A DNA stretch of 64,000 nucleotides from Serratia odorifera (GCF_900635445.1 NZ_LR134117.1:310001-374000); one strand, 5' to 3'; counted from the stretch's first letter, positions 17,690 to 27,190 are shown. Program-made: numbers and translations. The notes: generated by a model not told the origin, from the letters alone.

Positions 17690-18058
17690 ATGGATGAGTA
17701 TTCGCCGAAGCGGCACGATATTGCTCAGCTCAAATTCTTGTGCGAAACTTTGTACGACGAAGGCATCGCGACTCTTGGTGACAGCCACCACGGCTGGGTA
17801 AACGATCCAACGTCTGCGGTCAACCTACAGCTTAATGAACTGATTGAGCATATTGCTTCGTTTATCATGAGCTATAAAATAAAATACATGGACGAAAGCG
17901 ATTTTTCGGAACTGGTCGAAGAATATCTCGACGATACCTACACGCTGTTTAGTAGTTACGGTATTAATGATTCCGATCTGCGTCGTTGGCAAAAAACCAA
18001 AGCGCGACTATTCAGAATGTTCTCAGGAGAGGGCATCTGTACTACGATGAAAACTTAG
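17690..18058 (+). CDS. tomB: Hha toxicity modulator TomB (YbaJ)
   Basis: A 122-residue acidic protein, starting MDEYSPKRHDIAQLKFLCETLYD with GGAGGGG before its start codon. It retains the E. coli TomB signature segments GWVNDPTSA and ELIEHIA and the SSYGI region. TomB counteracts the growth-inhibiting activity of Hha and influences biofilm formation; it is described as an oxygen-dependent antitoxin that oxidises the Hha cysteine. The gene pair tomB-hha with a gap of 51 bases is conserved. Confidence 0.93.
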   Translation: MDEYSPKRHDIAQLKFLCETLYDEGIATLGDSHHGWVNDPTSAVNLQLNELIEHIASFIMSYKIKYMDESDFSELVEEYLDDTYTLFSSYGINDSDLRRWQKTKARLFRMFSGEGICTTMKT

Positions 18059-18109
18059 GGGATAATTATCCCCAAACTATATCTACGGTTAATAAGACTA
18101 AAGGTTATC

Positions 18110-18313
18110 ATGACTAAAATTGACTATCTGATGCGTTTACGTAAATGCACCACGATTGACACGCTTGAACGCGTTATAGAAAAAAACAAGTATGAACTTT
18201 CTGACGACGAGCTGGAACTTTTTTACTCTGCGGCAGATCATCGGCTGGCCGAGCTGACGATGAATAAATTGTATGACAAAGTGCCGACTGCCGTTTGGAA
18301 ATACGTAAGATAA
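18110..18313 (+). CDS. hha: Haemolysin expression modulator Hha
   Basis: A 67-residue nucleoid-associated protein that binds H-NS and tunes silencing of horizontally acquired genes, including haemolysins. The sequence MTKIDYLMRLRKCTTIDTLERVIEKN is the family N-terminus with the conserved cysteine (Cys13 here) targeted by TomB. Helices and charged residues involved in H-NS contact (DDELELFYSAADHRLAELTM) are present. Second gene of the tomB-hha operon. Confidence 0.95.
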   Translation: MTKIDYLMRLRKCTTIDTLERVIEKNKYELSDDELELFYSAADHRLAELTMNKLYDKVPTAVWKYVR

Positions 18314-18792
18314 TCCAAGATTTGTCTGCGTTGAGCCGATGCCGCGATCGGCCTCAATGATAACGTTATTTAATACCCTTTTTATTCCTGAAAGATATTA
18401 CGTCAATATCTGGCATCATGAACAATCAATTTACTTTTTGCGACTCATTGTATCCCAACCTGGATGTGCTTATGCCATCAGTTAAAGGCCGGTTCTTGTT
18501 CCGTTAATATCCAGGCAATGAATCCCCCACTCGCCTTGCCACCGTGCAAGGATACCGCACCCTGTGCAGTTCACGCCAACAGGGTTCGTCTGAACAAGCT
18601 ACCGTTGGCAACCGTTAAATGCCCCCTACCAATCTAAGACTCCCGCCTTTCATCTACCTGTTTGCCACCGAGTCAACAGGATGCGTGAGGTGGACAGAGA
18701 TCCCGGCAGTGACAAAACGGGTTAGGCACAGACGGTAATCATGATATTCAGGAATTGAAGACGATAACGACAGGCAGCCAGAGCTGAAATTG
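18314..18792. other. Intergenic region between hha and 4.5S RNA
   Basis: About 480 bases with no supported gene. A weak stem (GAGCCGAT against ATCGGC-TC near 18334-18355) follows hha without a clear T run. A 29-codon frame at 18418-18507 has no good ribosome site and was rejected. Nothing else recognised. Confidence 0.5.
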
Positions 18793-18904
18793 GTGGAGGC
18801 CCTGCCAGCTACATCCCGGCACACACGTCACCTGCTGCGGCTGCTTCCTTCCGGACCTGACCGAGTTCACAAGTTAGTGTTGCGGGAGAACCAACAGGGC
18901 CCCC
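18793..18904 (-). ncRNA. ffs: 4.5S RNA (signal recognition particle RNA)
   Basis: The leftward transcript begins GGGGGCCCTG and ends CAGGGCCTCCACC, so the ends pair. In between it carries the conserved Ffh-binding hairpin: GGTCAGGTCCGGAAGGAAGC, including the GGAA tetraloop and the symmetric and asymmetric internal loops, plus GTGTGCCGGGATGTAGCTGG. Length about 112 nucleotides, against 114 in E. coli. The RNA binds Ffh to target inner-membrane proteins to FtsY. It lies between hha and atl, in keeping with E. coli order. The exact 3' processed end was taken by analogy. Confidence 0.96.
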
Positions 18905-19051
18905 ATTGACGACTTCTGTACTTCGAAGCGGTGGGCATTATCGTTGATGGCACCCCAAATAGCAAGCCAACCGGGCCTGACCGCTGTTTTCTTACCCACC
19001 CTTGCTGTGGCACACTGCCAACCTGGGTTTTACAGGGTAGGTAAACAGCAG

Positions 19052-19369
19052 ATGGAATCGACAGATGCCACCTTCCGCCAACGGGTATTTCATGTCGTCG
19101 CGGCAATTCCTGCGGGTAAAGTCACCACCTATGGCGAGGTGGCGCAACTGGCGGGATCTCCGCGCGCTGCGCGCCAGGTCGGTGGCGTATTGAAGAAGTT
19201 ACCGCCAGGCAGCAGTTTGCCATGGCACCGGGTGATCAATCGTCATGGCAAAATCTCATTGCGCGGAGAGGATTTTCAGCGTCAGCGCCAGGCGTTATTG
19301 GCTGAAGGTATCCAATTTGGCATCGACGGCGTGGTCGATCTGCGCCGTTTTGGCTGGCGCCTAGAATAA
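19052..19369 (+). CDS. atl: Alkyltransferase-like protein Atl (YbaZ)
   Basis: A 105-residue protein of the O6-alkylguanine-DNA alkyltransferase-like family. It has the helix-turn-helix segment (AARQVGGVLKKL) with the conserved arginine finger region, but the active-site motif reads PWHRV: tryptophan replaces the alkyl-accepting cysteine of PCHRV. Such proteins cannot remove the alkyl group; they bind O6-alkylguanine tightly, flip it out and flag the lesion for nucleotide excision repair. Start ATG 19052 (MESTDATFRQRVF) fits the family; the frame is open further upstream. A hairpin downstream serves the convergent ybaY. Confidence 0.93.
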   Translation: MESTDATFRQRVFHVVAAIPAGKVTTYGEVAQLAGSPRAARQVGGVLKKLPPGSSLPWHRVINRHGKISLRGEDFQRQRQALLAEGIQFGIDGVVDLRRFGWRLE

Positions 19370-19400
19370 AACAGCCTTTGACCTGCTGGCCAAAGGCTGT
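19367..19400 (-). terminator. Terminator of ybaY, overlapping the end of atl
   Basis: ACAGCCTTTG (19371-19380) and CAAAGGCTGT (19391-19400) are perfect 10-bp arms. Read leftward the hairpin is followed by TTTTATT, which fits ybaY; there is no T run in the other direction. Confidence 0.75.
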
Positions 19401-19432
19401 AGAACAACGCGCCGAGATAAAAATTTATCGCA

Positions 19433-19927
19433 TTATGGCATGGCGGTTGGCGTCGCCTGCACCGGGATGTTTTGTACCGGAACCAATTGCAAATCGGCAC
19501 GGGTACCGTTGCGATTAACCACTTCCTGAATGGTGTCGGTGATAAAGGTCAATTGGCCATCCACGGTGATTGCCGCGCTCAGAATGATACGTGCGTTCGG
19601 CTGAATGTCCGCCGGGTTGAAGGGTATGGCGAAGTTAAACGGTGCCTGCTGACCTTCGGTGCGAATCACCCGCTGGGCAATCACTTTGGAAGGCGCATCG
19701 GCCAGCGAAGCATCCGAAAGGGTCACCGTCAGCACCGCATTCGGCGGCAGCGCGATACGTTGACGCATATTAACCGAACCTGTCACCGCCGGGCCCTGAA
19801 CCTGCATTTGCTGCGCAGTCGCCGGGCTGCCTGCTGCCGGTGTTGGCACCTCTGCACTCTTCTGGGCGCAGCCGGCCAATGTGACGGTTAATGCAGTAGC
19901 TCCACCAAGGATTTGCCAGAGTTTCAT
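19433..19927 (-). CDS. ybaY: YbaY family lipoprotein
   Basis: A 164-residue lipoprotein with signal peptide and lipobox LAGC (Cys20). After a Pro/Ala/Gln-rich linker it carries the YbaY-type beta domain: GSVNMRQRIALPPNAVLTV, LSDASLADAPS and a C-terminal LVPVQNIPV strand. The domain is shared with inhibitor-like lipoproteins of unknown function. Asp at +2 is not present (Ala follows Cys), so sorting to the outer membrane is expected. Divergent from tesB. Confidence 0.9.
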   Translation of the reverse strand: MKLWQILGGATALTVTLAGCAQKSAEVPTPAAGSPATAQQMQVQGPAVTGSVNMRQRIALPPNAVLTVTLSDASLADAPSKVIAQRVIRTEGQQAPFNFAIPFNPADIQPNARIILSAAITVDGQLTFITDTIQEVVNRNGTRADLQLVPVQNIPVQATPTAMP

Positions 19928-20156
19928 GGATCGGTCTCCTTTTTTATTCTCAACATGCTGGTGGCTTTCACCACCTGACCCATTAAACCTAGCACAAAAT
20001 CCTGAAAAATTCCTATTGGCCTACCTATTAATCACTTAGCGTTCTAATAACGCTCGCTATTAAGGCAATTTCGTCTGTGCCATAACGCAAGATATTGACG
20101 TCCCGCCGTGATATTCCGCACACTGCATAAAATGATTATTAAAAGGGTAACTTTTT

Positions 20157-21020
20157 ATGAGCCAGGCACTGCAAAATCTCCTTGAACTGCTCGATTTGGA
20201 AAAAATCGAAGAAGGGTTGTTCCGCGGCCAAAGCGAAGATCTCGGTTTGCGCCAGGTATTTGGCGGCCAGGTCGTCGGCCAGGCGCTCTACGCAGCCAAA
20301 CAGACCATCCCCGCCGAACGCAGCGTGCACTCGTTCCACAGCTATTTTCTGCGTCCGGGCGACAGCAGCAAACCCATCGTCTATGACGTCGAAACGCTGC
20401 GGGACGGCAACAGCTTCAGCGCTCGCCGGGTCAGCGCCATCCAGAACGGCAAGCCGATCTTTTACATGACCGCATCGTTCCAAAGCCCGGAAGAGGGTTT
20501 TGAACATCAAAACACCATGCCGGAAGTGCCGCCACCGGAAGGATTGATGTCGGAATCGGCAATCGCACAGAAGCTGGCGCATATGCTGCCGGAAAAGGTA
20601 CGAGACAAATTTATCGGCCAGAAGCCACTCGAAATACGCCCGGTGAAATTCCATAATCCGCTGCAGGGTAGCGTAGAAGAACCACATCGCTACGTCTGGC
20701 TGCGCGCCAATGGCAACATGCCGGACGACCAGCGCATCCACCAATACCTGTTGGGGTACGCCTCGGACTTCAACTTCCTGCCAACGGCGCTACAGCCACA
20801 CGGCGTCGGCTTCCTCGAACCCGGCATGCAGGTTGCCACGATTGACCATTCGATGTGGTTCCACCGCCCATTCCGCCTGGACGACTGGCTACTGTACGCG
20901 GTTGAAAGCACCTCGGCGTCCGGCGCCCGCGGCTTTGTACGCGGTCAGTTTTACACGCGCGAGGGCGTACTGGTTGCCAGCACGGTACAGGAAGGGGTTA
21001 TTCGCCAGCGTCAGGCCTGA
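20157..21020 (+). CDS. tesB: Acyl-CoA thioesterase II (TesB)
   Basis: Cytosolic thioesterase hydrolysing medium- and long-chain acyl-CoA, built as a double hot-dog fold. The 287-residue product has the usual first-domain signature FGGQVVGQALYAAKQTIP and the second-domain TIDHSMWFHRPFRLDDWLLY, whose Asp is part of the Asp-Gln-Thr catalytic set of E. coli TesB; the C-terminal GVLVASTVQEGVIR carries the matching Gln. Intact and normal in length. Followed by a strong terminator separating it from convergent amtB. Confidence 0.95.
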   Translation: MSQALQNLLELLDLEKIEEGLFRGQSEDLGLRQVFGGQVVGQALYAAKQTIPAERSVHSFHSYFLRPGDSSKPIVYDVETLRDGNSFSARRVSAIQNGKPIFYMTASFQSPEEGFEHQNTMPEVPPPEGLMSESAIAQKLAHMLPEKVRDKFIGQKPLEIRPVKFHNPLQGSVEEPHRYVWLRANGNMPDDQRIHQYLLGYASDFNFLPTALQPHGVGFLEPGMQVATIDHSMWFHRPFRLDDWLLYAVESTSASGARGFVRGQFYTREGVLVASTVQEGVIRQRQA

Positions 21021-21033
21021 TACGTCAGCAAGG

Positions 21034-21062
21034 AAAAGGGCGATGTGATCATCGCCCTTTTT
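21034..21062. terminator. Bidirectional terminator between tesB and amtB
   Basis: AAAAGGGCGAT (21034-21044) pairs with ATCGCCCTTTT (21051-21061), with A and T tracts at the two sides. It can serve tesB on the right-going strand; it lies 60 bases beyond the amtB stop on the other strand. Confidence 0.8.
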
Positions 21063-21121
21063 GCATCATCATTATTTTTTATGTTTAGCGCACTGCTCTT
21101 CTTTACGACTTACTGCTTATC

Positions 21122-22409
21122 TTACTGGTTATAGGCACTCTCGCCGTGACTGTTGACGTCCAGGCCTTCGCGCTCCTGTTCTTCCGGTACCCGCAGCCCG
21201 ACGATGGCGCCGGCCACTTTAAAGGCAATGAACGCCGCTACACCAGACCACACCAGCGTGATGATCACGCTTAACAGCTGTACCCACACCTGGTGACCCA
21301 TGGTGACGCCCTCGGCGTAACCGGTGCCGCCCAGCGACGATGCCGTGAACACGCCGGTCAACAGGCAGCCGACAATGCCACATACGCCATGCACGCCGAA
21401 GACATCACAGGTGTCGTCCACTTTCAGCCATTTCTTCAGCGTGACCACGCCCCACAGGCCGGCAACGCCGCCCACCAGACCAATGATTAACGCGCCCCCC
21501 ACACCAACGGTGCCTGCGGCCGGCGTTACGGCAACCAGTCCGGCGATGCAGCCGGAGCATGCCCCCAGCAGCGACGGCTTGCCACGCACAATCCATTCGG
21601 CAAAGGTCCAGGAAAGGATCGCGCCTGCGGTAGCAAACCACGGTATTAAGGAACGCCAATGCCGCAATGCCGTTGGCCGCGCTGGCCGAGCCGGCGTTGA
21701 AGCCAAACCAGCCGATATACAGAATCGAAGCCCCGGTAAACACCATTGGCAAGTTATGCGGTTTGAACGCTTCTTTGCCAAAGCCGGCGCGCTTGCCCAA
21801 CAGGTAAGCCCCCACCAGGCCGGCGCTTGCGGCGTTGATATGCACCACGGTGCCGCCAGCGAAGTCCAGCGCACCGTCCGCCGCCAGGAAACCGCCGCCC
21901 CACACCATATGCGCCACCGGCAGATAGGAAATGGTGAACCAGATGGCGGCAAAAATCACCACCGCAGAAAAACGAATGCGTTCGGCGAAGCCACCGACTA
22001 TCAGCGCCACGGTAATGCAGGCGAAGGAGCATTGGAACGCTACGTGGATCATTTGGCTGAAGGTGCCTGTAACGCTGTCAATACCGATGCCTTTCAGCAT
22101 CGCCGTTTCAAACCCGCCAAAAAAGGCGTTGCCTTCGCTGAAGGCCAGGCTATAACCGTACAGCACCCACAGTACGCACACCAATGCAAAGGTAACGGTA
22201 ACCTGCGTCAGCATCGACAGGACGTTTTTTGAGCGCAGTAAACCGCCGTAAAACAGCGCCACGCCAGGTAAGGTCATAAACAGCACCAACGCGGTGCAAA
22301 TCATCATAAACGCGTTGTCTGCCTTGTCTGCTACCGCCGGAGCGGCCAGAGCCAAAGAGGGAACCAGGGTCACCGTACTCAGGCCCAACATGGATAAAAG
22401 TTTTTTCAT
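21122..22409 (-). CDS. amtB: Ammonium channel AmtB (frameshifted in this sequence)
   Basis: Trimeric inner-membrane channel for ammonium, gated by GlnK. Signal peptide (MKKLLSMLGLS, cleaved near LALA) and eleven membrane segments. The twin-histidine pore is present, one in HDVFGVHGVCG-like context near the middle (DVFGVHGVCGIVG) and the other further on. In the plus strand AAA at 21635-21637 has one A too many, which shifts frame after ALAFLNTVV; removing it restores ATAGAILSWTFAEW and a 428-residue protein, the length of E. coli AmtB. Start ATG 22409 is preferred over TTG 22415. Second gene of the glnK-amtB operon, 36 bases after glnK. Confidence 0.92.
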
Positions 22410-22445
22410 TATCAATCCATCCCATCTACTTAACTGAGCCAGTGT

Positions 22446-22784
22446 TTACAGTGCTGCTTCATCTGTTTCGCCGGTGCGTATGCGAATAACACGTTGCAAT
22501 TCGGCAACGAAAATCTTGCCGTCACCGATTTTGCCGGTGTAGGCAGCTTTACTAATGACATCAACCACTTCATCTAATTGATCGTCAGCGATGGCGATAT
22601 CGATTTTGACCTTTGGTAAAAAGTTGACGCTGTATTCGGCACCGCGATAAAGCTCGGCATGCCCTTTCTGGCGTCCGAACCCTTTCACTTCGGTTACGGT
22701 CAGCCCTTGAATACCTACAGAGGATAGGGCTTCACGCACGTCCTCCAATTTGAACGGTTTGATCACCACGGTAACCAGCTTCAT
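22446..22784 (-). CDS. glnK: Nitrogen regulatory PII protein GlnK
   Basis: A 112-residue PII signal protein that reports nitrogen status. When nitrogen is ample the deuridylylated form docks on AmtB and closes it. The T-loop uridylylation site is Tyr51 in GAEYSVNF, and the B-loop (TGKIGDGKIFV) and C-loop residues are intact. First gene of the operon with amtB, driven by a sigma-54 promoter and NtrC sites upstream. GlnB differs in a few T-loop residues; the linkage to amtB makes GlnK the firm call. Confidence 0.96.
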   Translation of the reverse strand: MKLVTVVIKPFKLEDVREALSSVGIQGLTVTEVKGFGRQKGHAELYRGAEYSVNFLPKVKIDIAIADDQLDEVVDVISKAAYTGKIGDGKIFVAELQRVIRIRTGETDEAAL

Positions 22785-22835
22785 ATTGCCTCTCCACGAT
22801 TAAGCCCAAACTCACCCTGGGTACCAGGCTAATAA

Positions 22836-22851
22836 AGCAAAGGTTGTGCCA
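22836..22851 (-). promoter_or_regulatory. Sigma-54 promoter of glnK-amtB
   Basis: Read leftward: TGGCAC-N5-TTGCT, matching the -24/-12 consensus TGGCACN5TTGCW exactly. It lies about 52 bases before the glnK start. Confidence 0.92.
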
Positions 22852-22958
22852 TAAATGGTTTTATATGCAGTTTCAGCCAATTACCCAGCATAAGGGCAAT
22901 CGCCGACGACGAAAGCCGCGCCCAGCAAGGATCGATATGCAACGGTGGTCAATTAGTG

Positions 22959-22975
22959 TGCACTGCAATTGTGCA
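22959..22975. promoter_or_regulatory. NtrC binding site 1
   Basis: TGCAC-N7-GTGCA, a 17-bp dyad centred on 22967, about 120 bases upstream of the sigma-54 promoter. Confidence 0.85.
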
Positions 22976-22978
22976 GCG

Positions 22979-22995
22979 TGCGCCGTGAGGGTGCA
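22979..22995. promoter_or_regulatory. NtrC binding site 2
   Basis: TGCGC-N7-GTGCA, a weaker 17-bp dyad centred on 22987. The centre is 20 bases from site 1, about two helical turns, so both dimers would bind the same face of the DNA and form the NtrC enhancer. Confidence 0.78.
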
Positions 22996-23077
22996 TGGCA
23001 GGGCATTTTACCTGGCACGCTGCCTGATTGTGGTGCGAGAGGATTATGCGGGAGCCGCAATGGCTCCCGAGAACAGA

Positions 23078-24858
23078 TCATGCCGTTTGGATATCTTCAC
23101 GGCTGCTGGCGGCCAGCTCTTCACCCACCAGCTGTAACTGATACATCTGGTAATAACGGCCTTTTTGCGCCAGCAGTTGCTGATGATGGCCCTGCTCCAC
23201 CGCATGCCCGCGGTGCAACACCAGTATCGAGTCCGCATCGACAATGGTCGACAAACGGTGAGCGATCACCACCAGCGTGGTGTGCTCGCGAATCAGCCGC
23301 AGCGCGCGCTGGATCGCTTGTTCGGTACCGGAGTCGATATTGGCGGTGGCTTCGTCAAGGATCAGGATCTGCGGTGCCAGCACCAGCACCCGCGCCATCG
23401 CCAGCAGTTGCTTTTGCCCGACCGACAGATTATTGCCCTGTTCGCCAAGCCGCGTGTGGATTCCCCTGTGGGAACCCCCGCACCAGTTCCGCCAACTGTA
23501 CGGTTTCCAGCGCCTGCCATACGGCCTGTTCGCTGATATTGCGGCCAAGCGTCACGTTGGCCAGCACCGATTCGGCCACTACCACCGGATCCTGCTGCAC
23601 CATCGCCACCCCTTGGCGCAAGGTACGGTGCGACAGACTCGACAGCGGTCGGCCATCCAGCCGTATTTCCCCTTCATTGACCGGATAATAGCCCATCAAC
23701 AGGTTGGCCAGAGTACTTTTGCCACTGCCGGTATGGCCGACCAGCGCCACGAAACCGCGTGACGGCACCTGCAACGAGATATGTTGCAGCACCTTTTTGT
23801 CTTCACGATAAGCGAAGGTCAGGTTGTCGATTTCGATGCGGCCGCTTGCCAATGGATGTTCGTCGGTACCGTAACTCTGCTGACGACGATCCATCAGCTC
23901 AAAGATACGCTCGCCGGCCACCACCGCCTGCTGCAAAATCGATTGCTGCGACGTCAGCTCGATCAGCGGCTCATTCAGCCGACCGAGATAATTGATAAAA
24001 GCGTACAGAACCCCAACGCCGATGCTCCCTTCGCCGCTGAAGCCAAACAGCATCAGTAAGCCACACAGCACCAGCGCCGAGAACAGACTGAGTAGTGGCC
24101 GCAGCAGAAAGCCGTCCAGCCGCAGCGTCTGCATGCGCGCAGTATAATGCGACCAACTGGCATTGCTCATGCGCTCGCCAAAGCGAAGCTGCTGACGGAA
24201 CTGCTGGATCACCCCCATGCCGTTGATCACTTCGTTAAAACCGTCGTTGATATCCGCCAGATAGCTGCGCACCCGCCGCACAATTGGCGTGCTGTAATAT
24301 TGGTAAATACCCATTACGATCAAAACCGCCGGGAAGATGCAGATCGCTACCAGCGCCATGCGCCAATCGAGACTGAACATCGCCACCAGCATCGCGCCGA
24401 TCAGCGCCGCGCTTTTCAGCACGGTGGAGACCACCATCACGTACAGATCCTTAATCACTTCGGTATCGTTGGTGACGCGGGAAATCAACTGCCCGACCGG
24501 CTGGGTATCAAACGCGCTCAGCGGCTGACGCAGCGCGGCGTCCATCACGTCGGTGCGCAGACGCTGCACCACGCCGACCGCCGCCTGATTAAACAAAATC
24601 GCCTGAAAATAGTGCAGTGCCGCCGCCAGCAGCTCCAGCAGAATATACGCCGCCGCCAGTCCCGGTAACGATCGTCAGCGGCAGTTGCCCTTTGGCAACG
24701 TAGTTATCGATGAAATAGCTGACCAGGATCGGCCCGGCCACTTCCGCCGCCGCTGCAACCCACAGCATCAGCACCGCTATCCCCAGCGGTTTGCGGTATG
24801 GTGAGCCATAGGCCAATAGCCGTTTTAGCGTCGGCCACAGCGTTTGTACTTTACTCAT
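23078..24858 (-). CDS. mdlB: ABC exporter half MdlB (two frameshifts in this sequence)
   Basis: Type I ABC exporter subunit with six membrane helices and one nucleotide-binding domain, partner of MdlA. The frame starts at 24858 (MSKVQTLWPTLKRLL), overlapping mdlA's end by eight bases. One base too many in CCC 24661-24663 breaks it after LTIVTG; the next frame covers most of the transporter with Walker A GHTGSGKSTLANLL; a second extra C in CCCC 23463-23466 breaks it after GFPQG, and the last part carries the signature LSVGQKQLLAMARVL, Walker B LILDEATANID and the switch His. Removing both bases gives 592 residues, one less than E. coli MdlB. Confidence 0.92.
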
Positions 24859-26626
24859 TGGTTAACATCTCCACGCCGATTTCCGGCGCCTCGTCCAACG
24901 CGGCCTCCAACTGTTGATAACGATACATATCGCGATACCAACCGGGCTGCGCCGACAACGTTGCGTGCTCGCCGCGCTGTGCCACGGTGCCGTGCTGCAT
25001 CACCAGAATTTCACTGGCTTCGGTCAGCGCCGACAAGCGATGCGCACTGATGATCACCGTGCGGTTTTGCCCCCAGCTACGCAGATTGTGCAGGATCTGG
25101 TGCTCGGTACGACCGTCCACCGCCGACAAGGCGTCGTCAAGGATCAGGATTTCCGCCTCCAGCAGCAGCGCTCGCGCGATTGAAATTCGCTGCTTTTGCC
25201 CACCGGACAGCATCACGCCCCGCTCGCCGACTTCGGTTTCATAGCCCTGCGGCAAGCGCAGAATATCGTCGTGAACGCTGGCCAGGCGCGCCGCCTGCTC
25301 GATTTGTTCCTGCGTAGCCCCCGGCTTGCCCAAGGCGATGTTATTCGCCACGCTGTCGGAAAACAGGAAAGGCGTTTGGCTAACGACCGACAGGCGCGCA
25401 CGCCACGCATCCAGTTTCAATTCGGTCAGCGGCAGGCCGTGGTAACTGATATCGCCTTCATCAATATCAAACTGCCGCTGGATCAACGCCAGCAGCGTGC
25501 TCTTGCCTGCGCCGGTCGGACCACACAGACCAAGCATCTGGCCGGGTGCCAGATGCAGCGCCACATCATGTAACGCGCTATGCGCGTTTTGCGGGTAATG
25601 GAAACGGCGAATGTCGACCGCCAGTTGCCCACGCCCCGGCGGCAGTTCGCTGTCGCCGTCACGCACCGCCGGCGTTTCAGCCAACAGGCTGCGAATACGG
25701 CTGTAGGCCGCACTGCCGCGTTCAACGATGTTGAACATCCAGGCCAGCGCCAGCATCGGCCAAATCATCAGGCCGAGATACATGACAAAACTGGTCAGTT
25801 GGCCAAGCGTCAGCATCTGGTTGACTACCATCCAGCTGCCGCCGCCGATCGCCAACAGATTGGCCGCGCCAATGGCGATATAAATCGTCGGGTCGAAACG
25901 CGCGTCGACCCGCGCCACGTGCATATTCTTGGCGCCGGTCTGCGCCGCCACGTCGGCAAACTGATTGGATTGATGATCTTCCAGCCCGAACGCCTTGATC
26001 ATACGGATACTGGTCATGCTTTCCTGAGCCTGATCGTTCAGGTTGGAAAACGCCGCCTGCGCTGATTTGAAACGCTGGTGCAGCTGATCGCCGTAATATT
26101 TGATCACGATAGCCATGATCGGCATCGGGATCAGCGACAACAGCGTCAGTTGCCAACTGATCTGGGTACTCATCACGATCAGCACCACCAGGCCCATCAC
26201 CAACGAATCCACCAACGTCAATACTCCCTCGCCCGCGGCAAACACCACGCGGTCAACGTCATTGGTGGCGCGCGCCATCAGGTCGCCAGTACGATGACGC
26301 AAATAGAACGCCGGGTTTTGTCGGCTGAGCTGGCGGTAAAAATTCTCGCGCAGTTCAACCGCCAATTGATAGGAGGCACCGAACAACAGCACCCGCCACA
26401 CGTAACGCAGCAGGTAAACGACAATGGCGGTGGCAACCATCAATCCCAGCCAGGCCATCAACACGCCGCTGGTCATATGATTTACCGTTACGCCGTCGAC
26501 AATCACGCCCACCAGCTTGGGCGGCAGCAGTTGCAAAATAGCGATGATAATCAGCAGTGCCACCGCACCGAGGTAGCGGCGCCATTCACGGCGAAAATAC
26601 CAGCCGATTTGAGCAAATAATCTCAC
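24851..26626 (-). CDS. mdlA: ABC exporter half MdlA
   Basis: A 591-residue multidrug-type ABC exporter half, six membrane helices plus nucleotide-binding domain. Motifs: Walker A GPTGAGKSTLLALI, signature LSGGQKQRISIARALL, Walker B ILILDDALSAVD, switch His in IISAHRLSALT. The start is GTG at 26626 (MRLFAQIGWYFRREWRRYL), as in E. coli. The Walker B motif has DD where the catalytic Glu normally stands (LDDALS), so this half probably carries the degenerate ATP site and MdlB (LDEATA) the catalytic one, the usual asymmetric pattern of heterodimeric exporters. The substrate is not established. Confidence 0.94.
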   Translation of the reverse strand: MRLFAQIGWYFRREWRRYLGAVALLIIIAILQLLPPKLVGVIVDGVTVNHMTSGVLMAWLGLMVATAIVVYLLRYVWRVLLFGASYQLAVELRENFYRQLSRQNPAFYLRHRTGDLMARATNDVDRVVFAAGEGVLTLVDSLVMGLVVLIVMSTQISWQLTLLSLIPMPIMAIVIKYYGDQLHQRFKSAQAAFSNLNDQAQESMTSIRMIKAFGLEDHQSNQFADVAAQTGAKNMHVARVDARFDPTIYIAIGAANLLAIGGGSWMVVNQMLTLGQLTSFVMYLGLMIWPMLALAWMFNIVERGSAAYSRIRSLLAETPAVRDGDSELPPGRGQLAVDIRRFHYPQNAHSALHDVALHLAPGQMLGLCGPTGAGKSTLLALIQRQFDIDEGDISYHGLPLTELKLDAWRARLSVVSQTPFLFSDSVANNIALGKPGATQEQIEQAARLASVHDDILRLPQGYETEVGERGVMLSGGQKQRISIARALLLEAEILILDDALSAVDGRTEHQILHNLRSWGQNRTVIISAHRLSALTEASEILVMQHGTVAQRGEHATLSAQPGWYRDMYRYQQLEAALDEAPEIGVEMLTNE

Positions 26627-26716
26627 GCAGTCTTATCCAAAATAGGTTGGTTTTTACTCTTGTTGTGCTTTAGCAGCGTAGAATACCACCGTTGAGCGGC
26701 CAATTCGGTGAACTTT

Positions 26717-27178
26717 TCACTCCGGAACCGGCAGCGCAGTAGTATATTTGATTTTTTCCATCGCGAAGCTCGACGTGACGTCAATCAATCCCGGTACGCC
26801 ATTTACCAGCCGTTTGTAAAAGTTATCGTAGCTTTTCATGTCCGCAACCTGCACTTGCAGCAGATAGTCGTACTCGCCCGCCATGCGATAAAACGCCAGC
26901 ACTTCCGGCATCTGCGCCGTGAGGTCGACAAAAGCCTGATACCACTCGCTGCTGTGCTGCTGGGTTTTGATCAGCACAAACGCCGTCAGCCCCAATCCGA
27001 GCTTTTCGTTATCCAGCAATGCCACGCGACCGCGAATGTAACCTTCATCCTCCAGGCGCTTCAGTCGCTTCCAGCACGGCGTCGAGGTCAGGTTGACCGC
27101 CTCGGCCATCGCCTGCAGCGACTGGGTACAGTCCTGTTGTAACAGGCGCAACAGCTTACGATCTGTTTTATCTAGCAT
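26717..27178 (-). CDS. decR: Lrp/AsnC-family regulator DecR (YbaO)
   Basis: A 153-residue Lrp-type regulator: N-terminal helix-turn-helix (about residues 19-44, AMAEAVNLTSTPCWKRLKRL region) and a C-terminal RAM ligand domain (EYDYLLQVQVADMKSYDNFY). In E. coli the orthologue senses cysteine and activates cysteine detoxification genes. Here it is divergent, across 121 bases, from a PLP-dependent cysteine synthase-like gene, which is its most probable target. That intergenic region has two perfect inverted repeats that could be its operators. Confidence 0.92.
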   Translation of the reverse strand: MLDKTDRKLLRLLQQDCTQSLQAMAEAVNLTSTPCWKRLKRLEDEGYIRGRVALLDNEKLGLGLTAFVLIKTQQHSSEWYQAFVDLTAQMPEVLAFYRMAGEYDYLLQVQVADMKSYDNFYKRLVNGVPGLIDVTSSFAMEKIKYTTALPVPE

Positions 27179-27190
27179 AAGGCCACCATG

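Noticed and set aside
18418..18507. 29-codon frame between hha and ffs
   Set aside because: No ribosome-binding site, no recognisable domain and no overlap or promoter signal; chance frame.
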